Assembly: GCA_963921825.1 (NCBI GenBank) | Contig: OY997592.1 | Location: 32,978,252-33,042,251, forward strand | Reading direction: 5' to 3' | From: Erodium maritimum | Lineage: Eukaryota; Streptophyta; Magnoliopsida; Geraniales; Geraniaceae | Length of the DNA: 64,000 bases | The notes under the pieces: model-generated | The model's database searches: none | Seen by the model: the letters and a program-made list of their open reading frames with translations, nothing else | What the model was told of the DNA's origin: nothing | Shown here: positions 1 to 16,640 of the stretch, in pieces | Position numbering within the stretch: position 1 is the first letter of the stretch | Layout: each line of letters begins with the position of its first letter | Program-made: the position numbers and the translations under genes

Positions 1-120
1 GGTTCATAACTTGAAGCATATCGAACATTTGAGCTTCATGGTTGGCCTTCTCGAGCAGGGTCTAGTCGGTTGTGTCTAGAGCAACGGCTTCAACGTATTG
101 TCTTGTCAATGAGTCGTGGC
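1..120 (-). pseudogene. Harbinger SANT/Myb-partner ORF, C-terminal remnant
   Basis: Minus-strand translation of roughly 1-110 gives a short helical stretch with the pattern QYVEAVALD...LLEKANHEAQMFDMLQVMN, interrupted by one stop. This resembles the charged C-terminal helix of the SANT (NAM-associated) proteins that accompany Harbinger transposases in plants. The rest of the ORF lies outside the window or is unrecognisable. Assignment rests on this short pattern and on the adjacent transposase remnant. Confidence 0.4.
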
Positions 121-554
121 ACTTCATAATCTAGGCTTTAATATGCTCGAACCTACCACGGTGACTGGCTTCTCGCTTGATCCTATAGAGTGATGGAGGT
201 GGACCTGTATCACTCTATGAAACACCACTTTCGTTTTTAAAATCCATTGTGTTGGAAATTTTTGAATTAAATTTTTTGGAAATGATGATCAAATATGGAT
301 TGATGTCTTTGCCTTTTATATATGAAACTTGGGGGTAGAGAAGTGTGATGTGCGCGACACCGATTCGGCCTCCTAGATGCCTAAGAAAGGTGCACGGTCC
401 ATGTAACGAAAAACACTGATAATGTTGCACAACAATAAATTTCCCGACATATAGGTAGATGTAACAAAAATACATGAAACACAAATCCTAATTGAAACAA
501 CAAACCAAGCGGAAGTACAATGAAACTGGCTAGGAATACACTAAACCTAAGCAT

Positions 555-1760
555 CTATGCGTCGGGATCCGAAACGACATATGGCCTAAACATAGTCCAA
601 ATGTGTTCAATAAGATCTGCTTTTAACTGTTTGTGGAATACAAGATCCTCGAGACATCTTGTGTGGGTTCGAATGACCTCGTAACCGGGTAATGGCCCTT
701 GGTGAACGGGTAGGATTGTTTTTTCGGACTCTACTCGTTCAATTTCTCCTTGGTACGTATCGCGTTCATCATCAACAATCATGTTGTGTATGATAATGCA
801 CGCTTGCATTATCATAGCCAATTTTCGTTCGTCCTAACTTCGAGTCGACCGACTGATGATATGAAACTGAGCTTGGAGAACCCCGAATGCCTCTCCACAT
901 CCTTCCTTGTGGCCTCATATTTTCTTTGCGCATAACACGTGCTTCGGGAGTTGAGGTGTCGGAATGTACTCCACAAAGGTTGGAAACGGTGGATAAATTC
1001 TATTAGTTAAGTAGTAAGAAGTGTTGTAAAAGGTGCAGTTCACCTGGAACACTACCTCGGGCTGCTCACCTCATTGTACATGAGCAGATAATGATGATTG
1101 ATTCAACATATTGATGTCGTTGTTTGACCCTGGCATACCAAAGTATGTGTGCCAGAACCAGGTGTCGCCATCAACCACAATTCAAGTAAGATTGTTGGTT
1201 TAGGATGATCGCCCTGCTTGTGAACCCCTTGAAACGCTTTTGGACAATTCTTTCATGTCCCAATGCACACAATTGAGACTACCGATACAACCTGGGAAAC
1301 CTTAAGTTTTTTTGACACGAGTAAGGTAAGCAATATCATTATCATTGGGCTTCCTTAGATATGTATCCTCAAAGACGTTGATTAGGGCGAAGAAAAACCG
1401 ATTCATGCACTCGAGAGCCGCGATTTCTACCATTTTCAAATATTCTTTAGGTTGTCGGCCAATGAACCGTATCAGAGCATCTGTATAGTTGTAATACACT
1501 TCTGAATCGGTGTAAACGCAGCCCGACAACGACAATCAAGTTTTGCGTAAAGTAACCATCGAACTCGATGATTCCACCTACAAGTTTCATGAAATTTGTT
1601 TGCTTCATACAAAAACGCCGCCTAAATTCATCGTACAAAGGTTTTGCTACGAAGTAGTTGGACAAAAGCCGGTCGTGAGCATCACTTTGATTTCTAAAAA
1701 AATAATTTCTTTTGTTCTTCACCCGGACAGGGTTCGTCATCTATTCCTCAGCTTTCATAA
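555..1760 (-). pseudogene. Harbinger DDE transposase, pseudogene
   Basis: Pieces in different minus-strand frames align in order with the family: an N-terminal block near 1740-1560 (DAHDRLLSNYFV...), a middle block at 1535-1302, a core near 1290-1080 and a C-terminal block at 821-555 (CIIIHNMIVDDERD). It closely parallels the better preserved transposase at 15.3-16.5 kb. The first catalytic Asp is Asn (SLNCVHW, near 1280), the second block reads LTNRIYP instead of LxDGIYP, and several frameshifts and stops intervene. It cannot encode an active enzyme. Confidence 0.8.
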
Positions 1761-2131
1761 TCGTTTCTCATAAAGACTACAACATCTGGTGCTCCGTCTG
1801 ACGTGTCCTCTCCCATAACGTTACGTAGTCGATTTTGCCGCCATCATACTCCTCACCACTCGAATAATCCATGAGGGAACGAGAATTTTCAAAAAAAAAG
1901 TTGAGAGGAAAATGAAACAATTGATGGTGTAATACATTGTTTTACCAAAAGTGAGGGTATTTATAGAATCGATTCTACTGACTGTGGGACACGTGGTAGA
2001 ATCGGCGTGCTTCGTCAGAATCACCTCGTCGATTCCACCCACGAAATTGATGAACGACAGTAAAAATTAGTTTTTTTATCGAATTCGACGCACGAATCGA
2101 TGGAGACGAGACCTCACTATAAGTGCTCTAA

Positions 2132-3395
2132 GGCCCTGTAAGTATTAAAAATGAAAAGAAAAACTTGTGTCCAAAATGTTGGATGGTCTAGACCATCATC
2201 AATTGAATGCGGATTTACTTGAACGTTTTAATTGGGTGAGGAGTTAAAAATGGATATAGTGGGTGGCTAGTAAAAGAGGTGGCATATTTATATGGTATGG
2301 GTCTCTCCAATGTCGGAGCTTCCACATGGTAATAATGGAAAGCCTCCACAAGGCAACATAAACACAGCACCAAAAGGAAAAATGATGCATGTATGTATGA
2401 ACCAAACCACTCCCAATCCAACTTCCTTTGATAACATGATGGATTTGGCATTGGCATGTTTGTTTCAGTGATTTCAATTATGGGACGATGAGGTCATGTC
2501 ATGTTTGTACACATTGATGACGACGCATCAAAAGTAAACACCTACTTAAAGACCATTTCAATCAACACATATTTATATCTATACCCATCATCATCTATCT
2601 AAATTCAATCATATCTAAACTCAATCTTCTCCTTATCATCATTGTTTTTTAGATGCATTGTCAATTACATTTTCATGACCATAATGAAAGGTGGATTCAC
2701 CAAAGTTATCGAATATACCATCAAAATATAAAACATGGCAATGTTTAAAATTTTGTAGCTTCGGAAGAAGGATTGACATGAGCCCATATTTTCTTCTCAA
2801 TCTGTTTTGGAACCTCTTTTGCCTTAACTTTTGGGGAACTATTCATTGCTGATCATTAAGCTCCCCATAATTTACGCACACTTTAGCAAAGTACTACCTA
2901 TTTTTTAGTTTAGTGGCGCTAATGAGTGGCGGTCTCCTCCACTCCATCCCAATAATGCTACGTTCTATTCTTTAATTTTGCTGTTTTTTTTGTTCTAAAT
3001 TAACACACCTTTTTTTTATTCCACTATTGAAATAAAACCTAAGATGGGCATTATATGCCCAGAAGTTAGGGATTCCTCAAGATCACGCTAGTAGTAGTAG
3101 TAGTGGTTGTGTTTAAATGAAAGCTTACAGGGCATTCAAATGTGGGTAGAATATCAGTAATCAATTTCTTTACATGACTTCCAAAGGTTTTTATAACTTA
3201 CAACTCCCACGATTTGATGCATAACATTTCTACTCTGGAATAATAGAATACACATCAAATAAGTTATTGGTAACATTTCCCCCCAAAAAAATACTAAGCT
3301 AATCCAATAAAAATCAACTTGTTTTTTCCAAAGAATTCCTTGTCTGCTGTATCAACCTATCTGCTTCTGCTTTCGTTCACCAACTGATACTACCT
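2132..3395. other. Intergenic, no recognisable gene
   Basis: AT-rich DNA between the Harbinger remnant and the 3' end of the DUS2-like gene. Short open frames on the minus strand near 2215-2480 resemble no family I know. A small TAG trinucleotide repeat lies near 3090-3105. The part just below 3396 should contain the 3' UTR of the DUS2-like gene. Confidence 0.5.
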
Positions 3396-8120
<4,725 letters not shown>

Positions 8121-10031
8121 CTTCGGAGGGCTAAAGACTGGCTTGAGCTTGACCAGATCCGAACCAGATGGTCCTTCCTCGCGCGCCACCCAATTGGGTT
8201 CTTAACTTATTCATATGTTATATGAGATTTTTCTAAATTTTTCACTTGTTACATTTTCGGTTAACAAATCTATTAATATTTTTTACTTATTCAGGTTTGT
8301 AAATATTTTTTTTAATACAAAGTTTATCCGAACCTAATCCTAAAATATATCTAAACTATTCATCTCTTTCGGTCTTTTTTGTGGTGTTGACCACCGATTT
8401 GTTAGTGACTGTCATCTAGTTTGTGTGACTAATTGATGGTCTTAATAAGATAGAGTGTTCTACTATCTATGACAGTCGGTTGCTTTATGTCAGTATCGTT
8501 TGTGTTTAATGTTTGGAAAATCAGGATATTGACTTTCCTCGCCCGAGGTACAGTCATGTTCAAGTGATTTTTGCATTGTAACCACTACTTCACTGGAAAA
8601 GCACTGCCCTCGTTTTATTGTTTGGAAACTTGACCCCTAAATGTGTCGCCCGTCTGTTGATTCCCCTTGATGGTGTCTTGGATGTGACAAGCCAATCTGA
8701 TATGAACTTCTTATCATTTAACGGGGTTCATAGTTTTTTTAGTACTTCTCAATTTTAAAGGCTCCGTTAAGGATGATTGCAAAGGCATTTGTGTCCCCTT
8801 GCTTCCACCCTGAGAATCTTGCATGTACCCGTAATATTGGGTTGTGAGGTTGAGGATCATGTGTGGCTGCAATATGGGTTCAGGGCCATGGGTGATTATA
8901 TGTAGGGGTTGAGCACAATAGATGGATTGATGTTCAGCAGACGTTGAAATCCTCCGGACTGCTCGACATAGAATTCATTTAGGGCAATATTTGAGGTATC
9001 ATTCTCGATCTCATCGTACAATATTTTTTTTGAAGCAAAAATTTGGGAACAAAACAAGTATTTGATAGAAATAAAAGATGAAGATGAAACGTGTATGGAA
9101 TGAAAAACCAAGACAAGAGGTCTTCTTATTTATAATTACCAGAAAATATTTTTTAATACCTTTTTTGATTTAAAAAAAATTAAACATCATTAAATTTTGA
9201 TTTAAAAAAACAAAAAAATCATGAGTCGTTGGCACAACCAACAATTATTTTATTTTTCCCCTTGCCATATGTCGTCATCCCGTTGGCCTCAAGCGGTTTA
9301 GGAACCAGAGTTCGTCCGTTTTGTCAAACTAACCACGAGTCGCGGTTCCGAATGTCTCCCTTTATGCGATTTCTAACCCCCAATTCCTGCGAGCTGCAAT
9401 GTTCAGCTCGCAAATCCCGACTCTCGTGAAAGGACTCTAATTAACATATTCTAGGATATTGGATCCAAATCCGAATAGGACGGGTAAATCAAATACAACT
9501 TATCATATAGTTGAATTAATAGGGAAGATAAAAAAATAAGTGTAAGTAAGTAGGGCTATCCATGGGCCAGGGCTCGGTCCCGTAGACGTGTTTTTGAACC
9601 ACCCTAGAATAACTGTGTTGTCAAAATTGGAACCCAGTCCCCAGGCCCATTAAGCTATCTAGACCCTGCCCCGTTAAAATTATGAGGCGGACCACCGGTT
9701 TGCACCGCTCCAACCAGAATACATTTCAATCCTACAATTAAGAGCTTCAAAATTATAACGTTCACCAGACTAACATACGATTTTTTTAATCATTTTTTAT
9801 TGACCTAAAAATTATAAACAAGTGATCAAAGAGTGTTTAAAAGCTCTGAATTTGATAACTTATTAATGATGAAAAAATATCTTGTCCTATTAATATTTTA
9901 TCATATATTTAAACGTCTTATCCTATCGATTGGGGTCGGGGTCCGGTGTGAATTGTTTTCTCAACCCAGGTCTAGATCCAATTGCCAACGGAACTTCTAA
10001 TCACATCTACTACCGCCTCCATAATCTATTA
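8121..10031. other. Intergenic, DUS2 5' region and old repeats
   Basis: The first few hundred bases upstream of 8120 should hold the promoter and 5' UTR of the DUS2-like gene; I see no clear TATA box. No intact gene is visible. The segment 8700-9115 may be a Harbinger partner-ORF remnant (separate entry). A small hairpin, GCGAGCTG-7 nt-CAGCTCGC, lies at 9389-9411. The stretch 9550-10000 looks repetitive but could not be assigned. Confidence 0.45.
8700..9111 (-). pseudogene. Possible N-terminal remnant of a SANT-partner ORF
   Basis: Minus-strand reading from an ATG at 9111 gives a frame containing SNIALNEFYVEQSGGFQ followed, after a frameshift, by a Pro/Gln-rich stretch (HDPQPHNP). A TATAAATA-like box lies just upstream on the same strand (near 9125-9135). 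This layout resembles the low-complexity N terminus of Harbinger-associated SANT proteins. No SANT domain or transposase follows, so the assignment is tentative; it could be an unrelated open frame. Confidence 0.25.
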
Positions 10032-10467
10032 GAGCATCCATGGTGTTGGGCGGGGAGCTGGCGGGGAAGTGCTGGTAGTGAGTAGTCGGCGGCGGGGAGC
10101 AGTAGATTCAGCGCTGGCGGGGAATAGAGCCGTTGAGCTCGCCACCAACATTCACCGCTGACGTCGTGGCCTCGAATGCAGCGCCGACCGTTGGAAATGC
10201 ACACGCTGGCGACACATGACAAGGCGCTGGCAGACGCATTTCAACTTATTCCCATATTTAAACAACAAACCCCCATGCTTTTTCACACATCAACAAAATT
10301 CTACTACTATACTCTTTCTTTGCATTTGTTTTATTTTTTTCGAAATGGATATGCATATCACTTGTGGGGAAATGTACATCGAGTCGAGTCGACAACAAAA
10401 AGGGCGACGCAAAGAGTTTGGAGCGTCGACAAGGATGAGCGTCTTGTTTGCGTTTGGATGGAAAATT

Positions 10468-13395
10468 TGTCACGCCCCAAATCCGGTTTTGACCGGACTC
10501 GAGACGTAAATTAAACTAACGAATAAATAAAAGAGATAAAAGTAAGATTAAACGATTTTAAATACTCCAAAATTAGTTCCGATCAAATAACGTTGATAAA
10601 ATAAGTTCCAAACTGAAGTTAAGAGTCAAAGCTCCGAATAAAACCAATAAAGCATAAGGTCTAATACAATGACAAAAGACGTCTCTAACAACAATAACAC
10701 CCGGACCCCGCGTTAGCTCCCGAGCCTCGAGTCCACTACTCACCAAGCAAGCATGTACAAATAGTAAATACAACAACAGGGGTGAGCTTACGCTCAGTAG
10801 GGAAAAATAATAAACAAAAGCGACCTCCACTTTAATAATAAAGCTGAATTAACACAAATTATTCACAATGTACAGATAACCCCATTAAATAACAAGATGC
10901 GAAGGTGAAGAGAACAATAATAAGATCCAACCCTTGAGGGAAAACAGTAATTCAAGAAGATTAAGGAAAAGCGATGTAATCTTTGAATAACTACTAAAAC
11001 GAGAGTATTTAAATATCAAGCCAAGAACTTAAACCACAATACTCCGATCCACAATTGGTTCTTGTGTCATTTCGGATTTTCCCTCGATCCAGAGGAGACA
11101 CATACATCGGGGCTACCGGAAACGTCCCTGAAGGGACACATATCATCGGGATTCCCGGAAATGCCCCCAAATGACCATATATCATCGGGGCAAAACAGGA
11201 TAACCTTCCGGGAATGCTCCCGCAGGACGCATACACCCGGGTGAAGCAACAAGTAATCATCCCCGCAGGGTAAACAGTAACATGTCATACCGGAAACGCA
11301 CATCGACCTAGACATCTTCCCGGAAACGCACATCGGGGTCAACCTCGTACATCATACCGGAAACGCACATCGGCCTAGATGTCTTCCCGGAAACACACCT
11401 CGTGGTACGCAACCATATACCGTACCGGAAACGCACATCGGCCTAGGTATCTTCCCGGAAACACACCTCGGGGTACACAAATAACACCACACAATGTCAT
11501 ATCGAACACAATATAAAAACCACAACCTCGTCTAAGTTCGCACAACACGATACAAGGAATTCATACCAACAATCACACTTACCGGCATACTTACCAACCA
11601 CGATCCATCGGTCTATCACTCACCCGATCATACCATTTGGCACAATCAATTACACTCAAACATTCATTCAAGCATTCCGTCAACCATTCATTCAATCATT
11701 CATTCAACAATTCATAACACAAGCATTGCAATTTATCGGGTTGAGTTAGACTCTTATCTTAACCTAGCTGCTAAGCAAGCACGGCATGTGAGACAATCAC
11801 AAACAATCCTAAGGCTCATCACGGCCATTCTACCAACACGACAATTTCCCAAGTATTGAAAGCGGTTTAAACTAGTGAATCACATCCTACATGTTACTAA
11901 GACTCTTCCGGTTATTGTTATAATTGAAAAACGGTTATTCTAGTGAATCACATCCTATATGCAATCTAGGACCTTTCCGGTTATTATTATCTTATAGGCA
12001 TGCTATCAGCGTTATTTAAATTATCATAATAGTTTAGTACTTTTCCCTACCTCAATGACGAACCAACAGCTGCGTCTCCTAGCTGCTGACGACCGGGCCT
12101 ACTCCGTCTTCTCGGGCGAAGTCCAATTTCTCGGGCGGAGTCCAGTTTCTCGGGCAAAGTCCAAGCCTGGGTTTTAACAGTTAATGTCCGATGTCAGTCC
12201 CGGTATTATCCAAAGGCCCTCTGATTTGTCAGATCAGTCTTTTAAATTTTCTGAAGTCTTTGGAATTAACTAATTTTAAGTCAAATTATAATTTAAATTA
12301 ATTAAATTAAATAATCTTTATGCCCGACCCGGCCAACCCGAAACCCGGCCCGAATCCGACCCGGTCCAACCTCGGATCCGGACCTGACCCAAACCGACCC
12401 GAACCCGACCCGGATCCAGACCCGAGTCCAGCTCAAGTCCGGGCCTGAGGCCCAAACCTGCGCTGAAGCCCAGATCTGATTCTGGCCCAGGCCCGTCTGG
12501 TCCGAGCCCAATCGTGGCTTGGTTCTGACCCATGCCCGTCTTAGGCCTGAGGTGTGAACGAGGTCGACGGCGGCTAGGGTTCCGGCCCACCTCCGGCGAC
12601 GACGATTGAGACGAGGTCGAGGCTTCTTTCGGCTCCGGCGACGGCGTCAGGGTCTGAGTGTCGACGGGAGAGGCGTTTGGGGGAAAACCCAGACGCAACC
12701 GTTCAGATCTGGCGGCCAAAGAGCTCGCCGTTGAGAGAGAGTTCCAGATCTGGAACCCTCAGCTCCGGCGACGTTCTCCGACTACACCCGACCCCAAACG
12801 AGCTCAGAGCTCGCGGTTTTCCGGCGAAGAAGTTGGAGGGGAAGGTGAATCTGGTGGAGAATCGAGCTCACCGTCGTTGGTTTATCCGATACAGACACGG
12901 CGAGGTTTCGAACCAGAAAAGGTACGGCGACTACGAGTTCGAAACAACGAGGAAGAAAAAGAACGAAGGGTTCTGGTGTTGGGGTTCTAGTCACGGTGGG
13001 AGCAGAAGGAGGGGAAGAAGGAGGAGGAGAAAGAACAAGCAGAGAGGCGGAGATGGTCAGAGAATAAGGCAGCGGTGGCGCGGATCCGAGCTCGCTCGCG
13101 TGAGAGAGAAGAGAGGGCGAGGCGAGAGAAACATGAAGAGCTTCGGGATTCGTGCTGCGCAATGAGAAGCTGAAGAGACGATGGCTAGGGTTAGGCGTGT
13201 GTGTGATGGGCCGCTTGGGCTTGCGCACTGAGCTAGGGCCTGGTCTTGTTCCGGCCCATACGTGGGTCTGGCCTGACCCAGCCCAATCTATTTTCCTTTT
13301 TTTTTCTTTCTTTTCAAAAATACTTGTTGCAAAACCTACCCCCAACATTTCATATTTCAAAATATTACCCTTTTCGAAATGAGTGGGGTTTTACA
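10468..13395 (-). mobile_element. Ty3/gypsy solo LTR with AAATT duplication
   Basis: Begins TGTCACGCCCCAAAT and ends GGGGTTTTACA, flanked by AAATT at 10463-10467 and again at 13396-13400. The start and overall plan (pentanucleotide-flanked, GGGGTGAGC block, internal minisatellites) match the LTRs of the gypsy element at 46.6-56.4 kb, and the length (2928 bp) is close to that element's 5' LTR (2915 bp). There is no internal coding region, primer site or second LTR, so it is a recombination product of a full element. By that match its transcription direction is minus. The GC-rich stretch at 12.3-13.2 kb has open frames but no recognisable protein. Confidence 0.85.
11080..11480. repeat. Minisatellite within solo LTR
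   Basis: Irregular tandem copies built around CCGGAAACGCACATCGG and CTTCCCGGAAACACACCTCGG, about 45-50 bp per unit in the later copies. The copies nearer 11080 are more diverged. Confidence 0.75.
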
Positions 13396-14119
13396 AAATT
13401 CCTATAATTCCATTCACGGGAAGTATTGGGGGAAAATCATGTCCGATGTCGCTTCCATGCATGGACCGGATGATCATGAGAGTAGAGTGAAGCAGTGCAA
13501 GGGCCACTGGACCCAAGTCAATCCTAAAGTGACGAAGTTCCATGGGTACTACATACAAATAGCGAATGACCACAAGAACGGTCGGACCGATGACGAAATC
13601 ATGGCATTGGCCAAAGAGATTTATGCGAAGAATGAAGGCCCCCAATTTGTGTGGAAACGTTGGTGGAGGCTCCTTAGAGGCGAGGAAAGCAAACCCATTT
13701 CGACCAACAGCACTCGTGAAGGTACGCGTGGGGATGAAAGTGAGCACACCGATAAGGCTTGGTTGCCGGTGGTTATTAAATTTTAATGAAATGTTTGTTT
13801 CCTTGTCGTTCTGAATTTTTTTCGTCGTATTTTATCGGTTTGGTTGTCGGTGGTTATCCGTTATTTAATTACTTTGTTGAATTACACTTTAAATTGCATT
13901 TGAAAAAAAATCATTTCAATTTACCTTTCATTCCACTTGCCTCGGGTTGCGCGACATAATTGCGCTACACATGCAAAATGTCCCAAATACCCTTGGGTGG
14001 GCAGCGGTTTTGTGGCTACAAATGCCACTTTTTCCATCAATTATTCTCACACCTCCATACTCCAACACCTTTATTCCTCCAAAGAACCTCTCCAAACTTT
14101 TTCTTACAACGAACCACTC

Positions 14120-14512
14120 ATGCCCGACAACCATGTAGGCAACCCGTGGGTACATGAAGAAGAGATGATATTGGTGCTATGCTGGCTACAACACTCCCGT
14201 CCGGGGCCAAATATCCGGTATTGGTTGGATGTGTACACTAACTACGTCCAAAGTGCCTTGGTTGACTCCCCGGTGCAAACACAAAAGCAGTGTAGGGACA
14301 ACTGGCAACAGATCTCCGATAAGGTATATCGTTTCAATGTATTATACCATCAAAGACTACATGCTAGCCTTCCGTGACAAACCGAAGCTCAACTTCGAAA
14401 CTTGGCTGCGGACGATTATTGGGACCAACATCACCAACACTTCACGAAGTTCACGATTTGGGAACTCGTTAAAGACCACCCAAAATGGCTACAATACGTG
14501 CACGGAATATAA
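14120..14512 (+). pseudogene. Second SANT-type ORF, one nonsense codon
   Basis: A 131-codon frame beginning MPDNHVGNPWVHEEEMILVL and running through QKQCRDNWQQISDKVYRFN to a C-terminal FTIWELVKDHPKWLQYV block, the usual SANT-trihelix plan of Harbinger partner proteins. A single TGA at 14375-14377 interrupts it, followed in the same frame by the expected continuation. It lies directly downstream of the first SANT ORF in the same element, an unusual duplication; it could instead mark a fused second element. Confidence 0.65.
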
Positions 14513-15298
14513 ATCGTGAACATGCTATGCTTATTTTCCGCTTCGGTGGTAATAACCTGTACTTGTAATCGGGTTTTATTTTTCCGCTTGTGTGTAGTGT
14601 GTTGTGTTTTTTATAATAAAAAGTGTATGTTTAATATTATTTTAACCTTATAGTCAGTAGTCAAAAATCGACTGAAATTTTAGCATTACAGGGTCATAGA
14701 CTTTTGGTCTGGCTGTAAACCGACAATGAGACTAAAAAATAATATTTAATATTTTAATCTTCCTCGCTAGCGTCTTCCTACCAGCGATTGATTTATTCAT
14801 TATAGATGCTCTTAGAGCATGTACAATGGGAAGACCCTTGGTGAGACCCTAGGGCTGAGTCCCTTGTGTTGACTGGACAAAAGTGAGTCCCTAGGGACTC
14901 GGAATAGTGGGTGTTTTGCAATGAGAGGCCCTGGGTGAGTCCCTAGGGCTGAGTCCCTTGTGCTGACTGGATGCTGAGTTATTAATTAATTGATATTTTT
15001 CTGTTTTATTTAATTTTTTATCAGAAACCGTATAAATAATGTAAAATTTAAACAAATGTGAAAAATAATAATTAATGACAATAAAAAAATGAACTTGTAA
15101 TTTTATTCATCCCCTTTTAATACAACCCAAAAACCAGCTCCAAGAGTACAAACGACTACTCGTCGTGACGGAAACAGTTCCATATAGACCCCATAAGTGC
15201 TCCATAAGATCATTTTGTAATTGCATCTGGGTCTCATGATTTGTGACACTTTGTTGACAATCCACTAGTTGCTGGTATGCCAATGGCCCTACGTGGTG

Positions 15299-16543
15299 TC
15301 ATCGTTCCGGTGGTGTCCAATTCTCCATTTCTGGAGGTTGCGCGTACAACAACTCCTCATCCCCGTACTCGTACCGGTCGCGCTCATCCTCTACAATCAT
15401 GTTGTGTAGAATGATGCAAGTGTGCATGATATCAGCCAAAGTGTGTTTGCTCCAAGTACGAGCGGGATGAGAAATGATGTGCCACCTTGCTTGAAGTACT
15501 CCAAAATCCCTTTCAATATCTTTCCGAGCACCTTCTTGGCATTTAGCAAACAACTTCTCTTTGGGCGAGTAGGGATGCCGAATAGTCTTCACGAACCGTG
15601 CCCATGTTGGGTAAATGCCGTCCACCAAGTAATAAGGTCGGTCGTACCGATGACCGTTGATCTCGTACTCCACTCCCAGCTCACGGCCGTAGCAAGCATC
15701 TTGGAATAAGTGGCTGTTGTTGAGGAAGTTGATGTCTTTGTTCGAGCCAACCATCCCGAAATACGCATACCAAATCCATAGATCACGGGACGCTATAGCT
15801 TCAGGCATAATCGTCTTGTCCCCGTGGTGACTTCCCCGTACATGGGCTCCCTGGTCTTCGGTTGGGCAGTTCTTCCACTTCCAATGCATGCAATCAAGAC
15901 TCCCCGCCATTCCGGGAAACCCTCGGTTGTACCCTTCTCGGAGTAAGCGCTCCATGTCATCCGTTGTGGGTGTACGCTCATACTCGGCTCCGAATACCTC
16001 AATGACGGCCTTGCAAAACTTACGTAAACATTCAAGTATGATGCTTACCCCAATGTGCAGAGTTTCGTCCAATGAATCGGCCGAGCACCCATACACAAGC
16101 ATCCGTATCGCGGCGGTGCACTTCTGTTCCATTGATAAGCCCAACGGTGAGGCCGTGTCGGGCTTCTGAACGAAGTAATAGTCGTGTTCCTTGACCTTAT
16201 CCATAATCCGTTGAAAAAGTGGTTTGCACATACGGAACCGACACCTAAACATATTTGGGACATATATGGGTTGATCGACAAAGTAGTACCTCATTAATTG
16301 GTCGTGAGCTTCAGCACGACCTCTGTTAATCTCTCGTCGCATTGGTTCCCCACGGGCGACCCTCTCGATCCTTGACATTGCTCTCTCCATGCTCCTCTCA
16401 ATCCTCCGCCGGAATCGTCGCTCAACTACCCGCATTCAGGCTGCCATCTCCTCATATGTCGGCAGTTGGGCTGCCATCTCCTCATATGTCGGCATTTCGG
16501 CTGCCATCTCCTCATATGTCGGAACCTCATCGTCGGACGACAT
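15299..16543 (-). CDS. Harbinger transposase, nearly intact, one stop
   Basis: DDE endonuclease/strand-transfer enzyme of PIF/Harbinger transposons. From ATG at 16543 the frame encodes MSSDDEV and three copies of a PTYEEMAA repeat, then one TGA (16436-16438) immediately followed by ATG (16435) and an uninterrupted 378-codon core. The catalytic triad is present: Asp in GSLDCMHW, Asp in LVDGIYP and Glu in IERDFGVLQARW, with the usual C-terminal CIILHNMIVEDERD. The core alone covers most of the family's length, so re-initiation at 16435 could still give a near-complete enzyme (inference). Compared with the copy at 0.5-1.8 kb it is very well preserved, suggesting recent activity. Confidence 0.85.
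16439..16526 (-). repeat. 30-bp triplication in transposase N terminus
   Basis: Three nearly identical tandem units containing GGCTGCCATCTCCTCATATG on the plus strand. Each encodes PTYEEMAA plus two residues on the minus strand, and the units differ at only a few bases, so the expansion is probably recent. The unit nearest the core ends in the TGA stop. Confidence 0.85.
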
Positions 16544-16632
16544 TTTTCACGAGAATATTGGAAATGAGAGAGTAGAATGTGGGAATGGGAGTGTGAAATT
16601 GGAGAATGGGTGTGAATAAAATGAGGTCGGTG

Positions 16633-16640
16633 TATTTATA
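16633..16640 (-). promoter_or_regulatory. TATA box of Harbinger transposase
   Basis: TATAAATA on the minus strand, about 90 bp upstream of the transposase ATG at 16543 and inside the element, a normal plant spacing. Confidence 0.6.

Larger units (their letters stand above)
1..2128 (-). mobile_element. PIF/Harbinger element, right part, decayed
   Basis: The right end is a terminal repeat beginning GAGCACTTATAGTGAGG when read on the minus strand, followed by TAA at 2129-2131, which fits the 3-bp TWA target site of Harbinger elements. Inside lie minus-strand remnants of a transposase (about 555-1760) and, near the window edge, of a SANT/Myb-type partner ORF (about 1-120). The left end is outside the window. 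Similar terminal sequences (GAGCATC...) flank the two Harbinger elements at 10.0-16.8 kb, so it is a relative of those, but far more decayed. Confidence 0.7.
10370..13786 (+). pseudogene. SANT/Myb-like Harbinger partner ORF, split by LTR
   Basis: The first part (to 10467) contains the SANT opening WSVDKDERLVCVWMEN; the second (from 13396) continues with IHGKYWGKI, then CKGHWTQVNPKVTKFHGYY and a C-terminal block EGPQFVWKRWWRLLRGE, ending with a stop at 13784-13786. The two parts are separated exactly by a solo LTR and its AAATT duplication, and the reading frame matches across the site. Partner proteins of this type bind Harbinger DNA and recruit the transposase (family knowledge). The N terminus before the SANT motif is frameshifted. 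Confidence 0.75.
10032..14811 (+). mobile_element. PIF/Harbinger element 1 (carries SANT ORFs)
   Basis: Bounded by TTA at 10029-10031 and TTA at 14812-14814. The left end reads GAGCATCCATGGTG and the right end, complemented, GAGCATCTATAATG, matching inverted termini. It carries two plus-strand SANT/Myb-type ORFs but no transposase of its own. A gypsy solo LTR (10468-13395) has inserted in the first SANT ORF; without it the element is about 1.85 kb. Its right TTA is also the left TTA of Harbinger element 2. Confidence 0.75.

Noticed and set aside
2215-2477. Overlapping minus-strand frames with a hydrophobic stretch
   Set aside because: A possible signal-peptide look, but no family match, no clear gene structure and two competing frames.
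9389-9435. Hairpin followed by CTAA, like a Helitron 3' end
   Set aside because: The hairpin-to-CTRR distance is too large, and no Rep/Hel gene or 5' TC end was found.
9550-10000. Possible hAT-like element (GGGCTATCCATGGGCC start)
   Set aside because: No convincing inverted terminus or 8-bp duplication.
10010-10222. GC-rich frame near the Harbinger left end
   Set aside because: It overlaps the terminal repeat and subterminal GGCGGGG motifs; no protein similarity.
12318-13360. Long open frames on both strands in a GC-rich block
   Set aside because: They lie wholly inside the gypsy solo LTR, are Arg/Pro/Gly-rich low complexity on both strands and match no domain; composition artefact.
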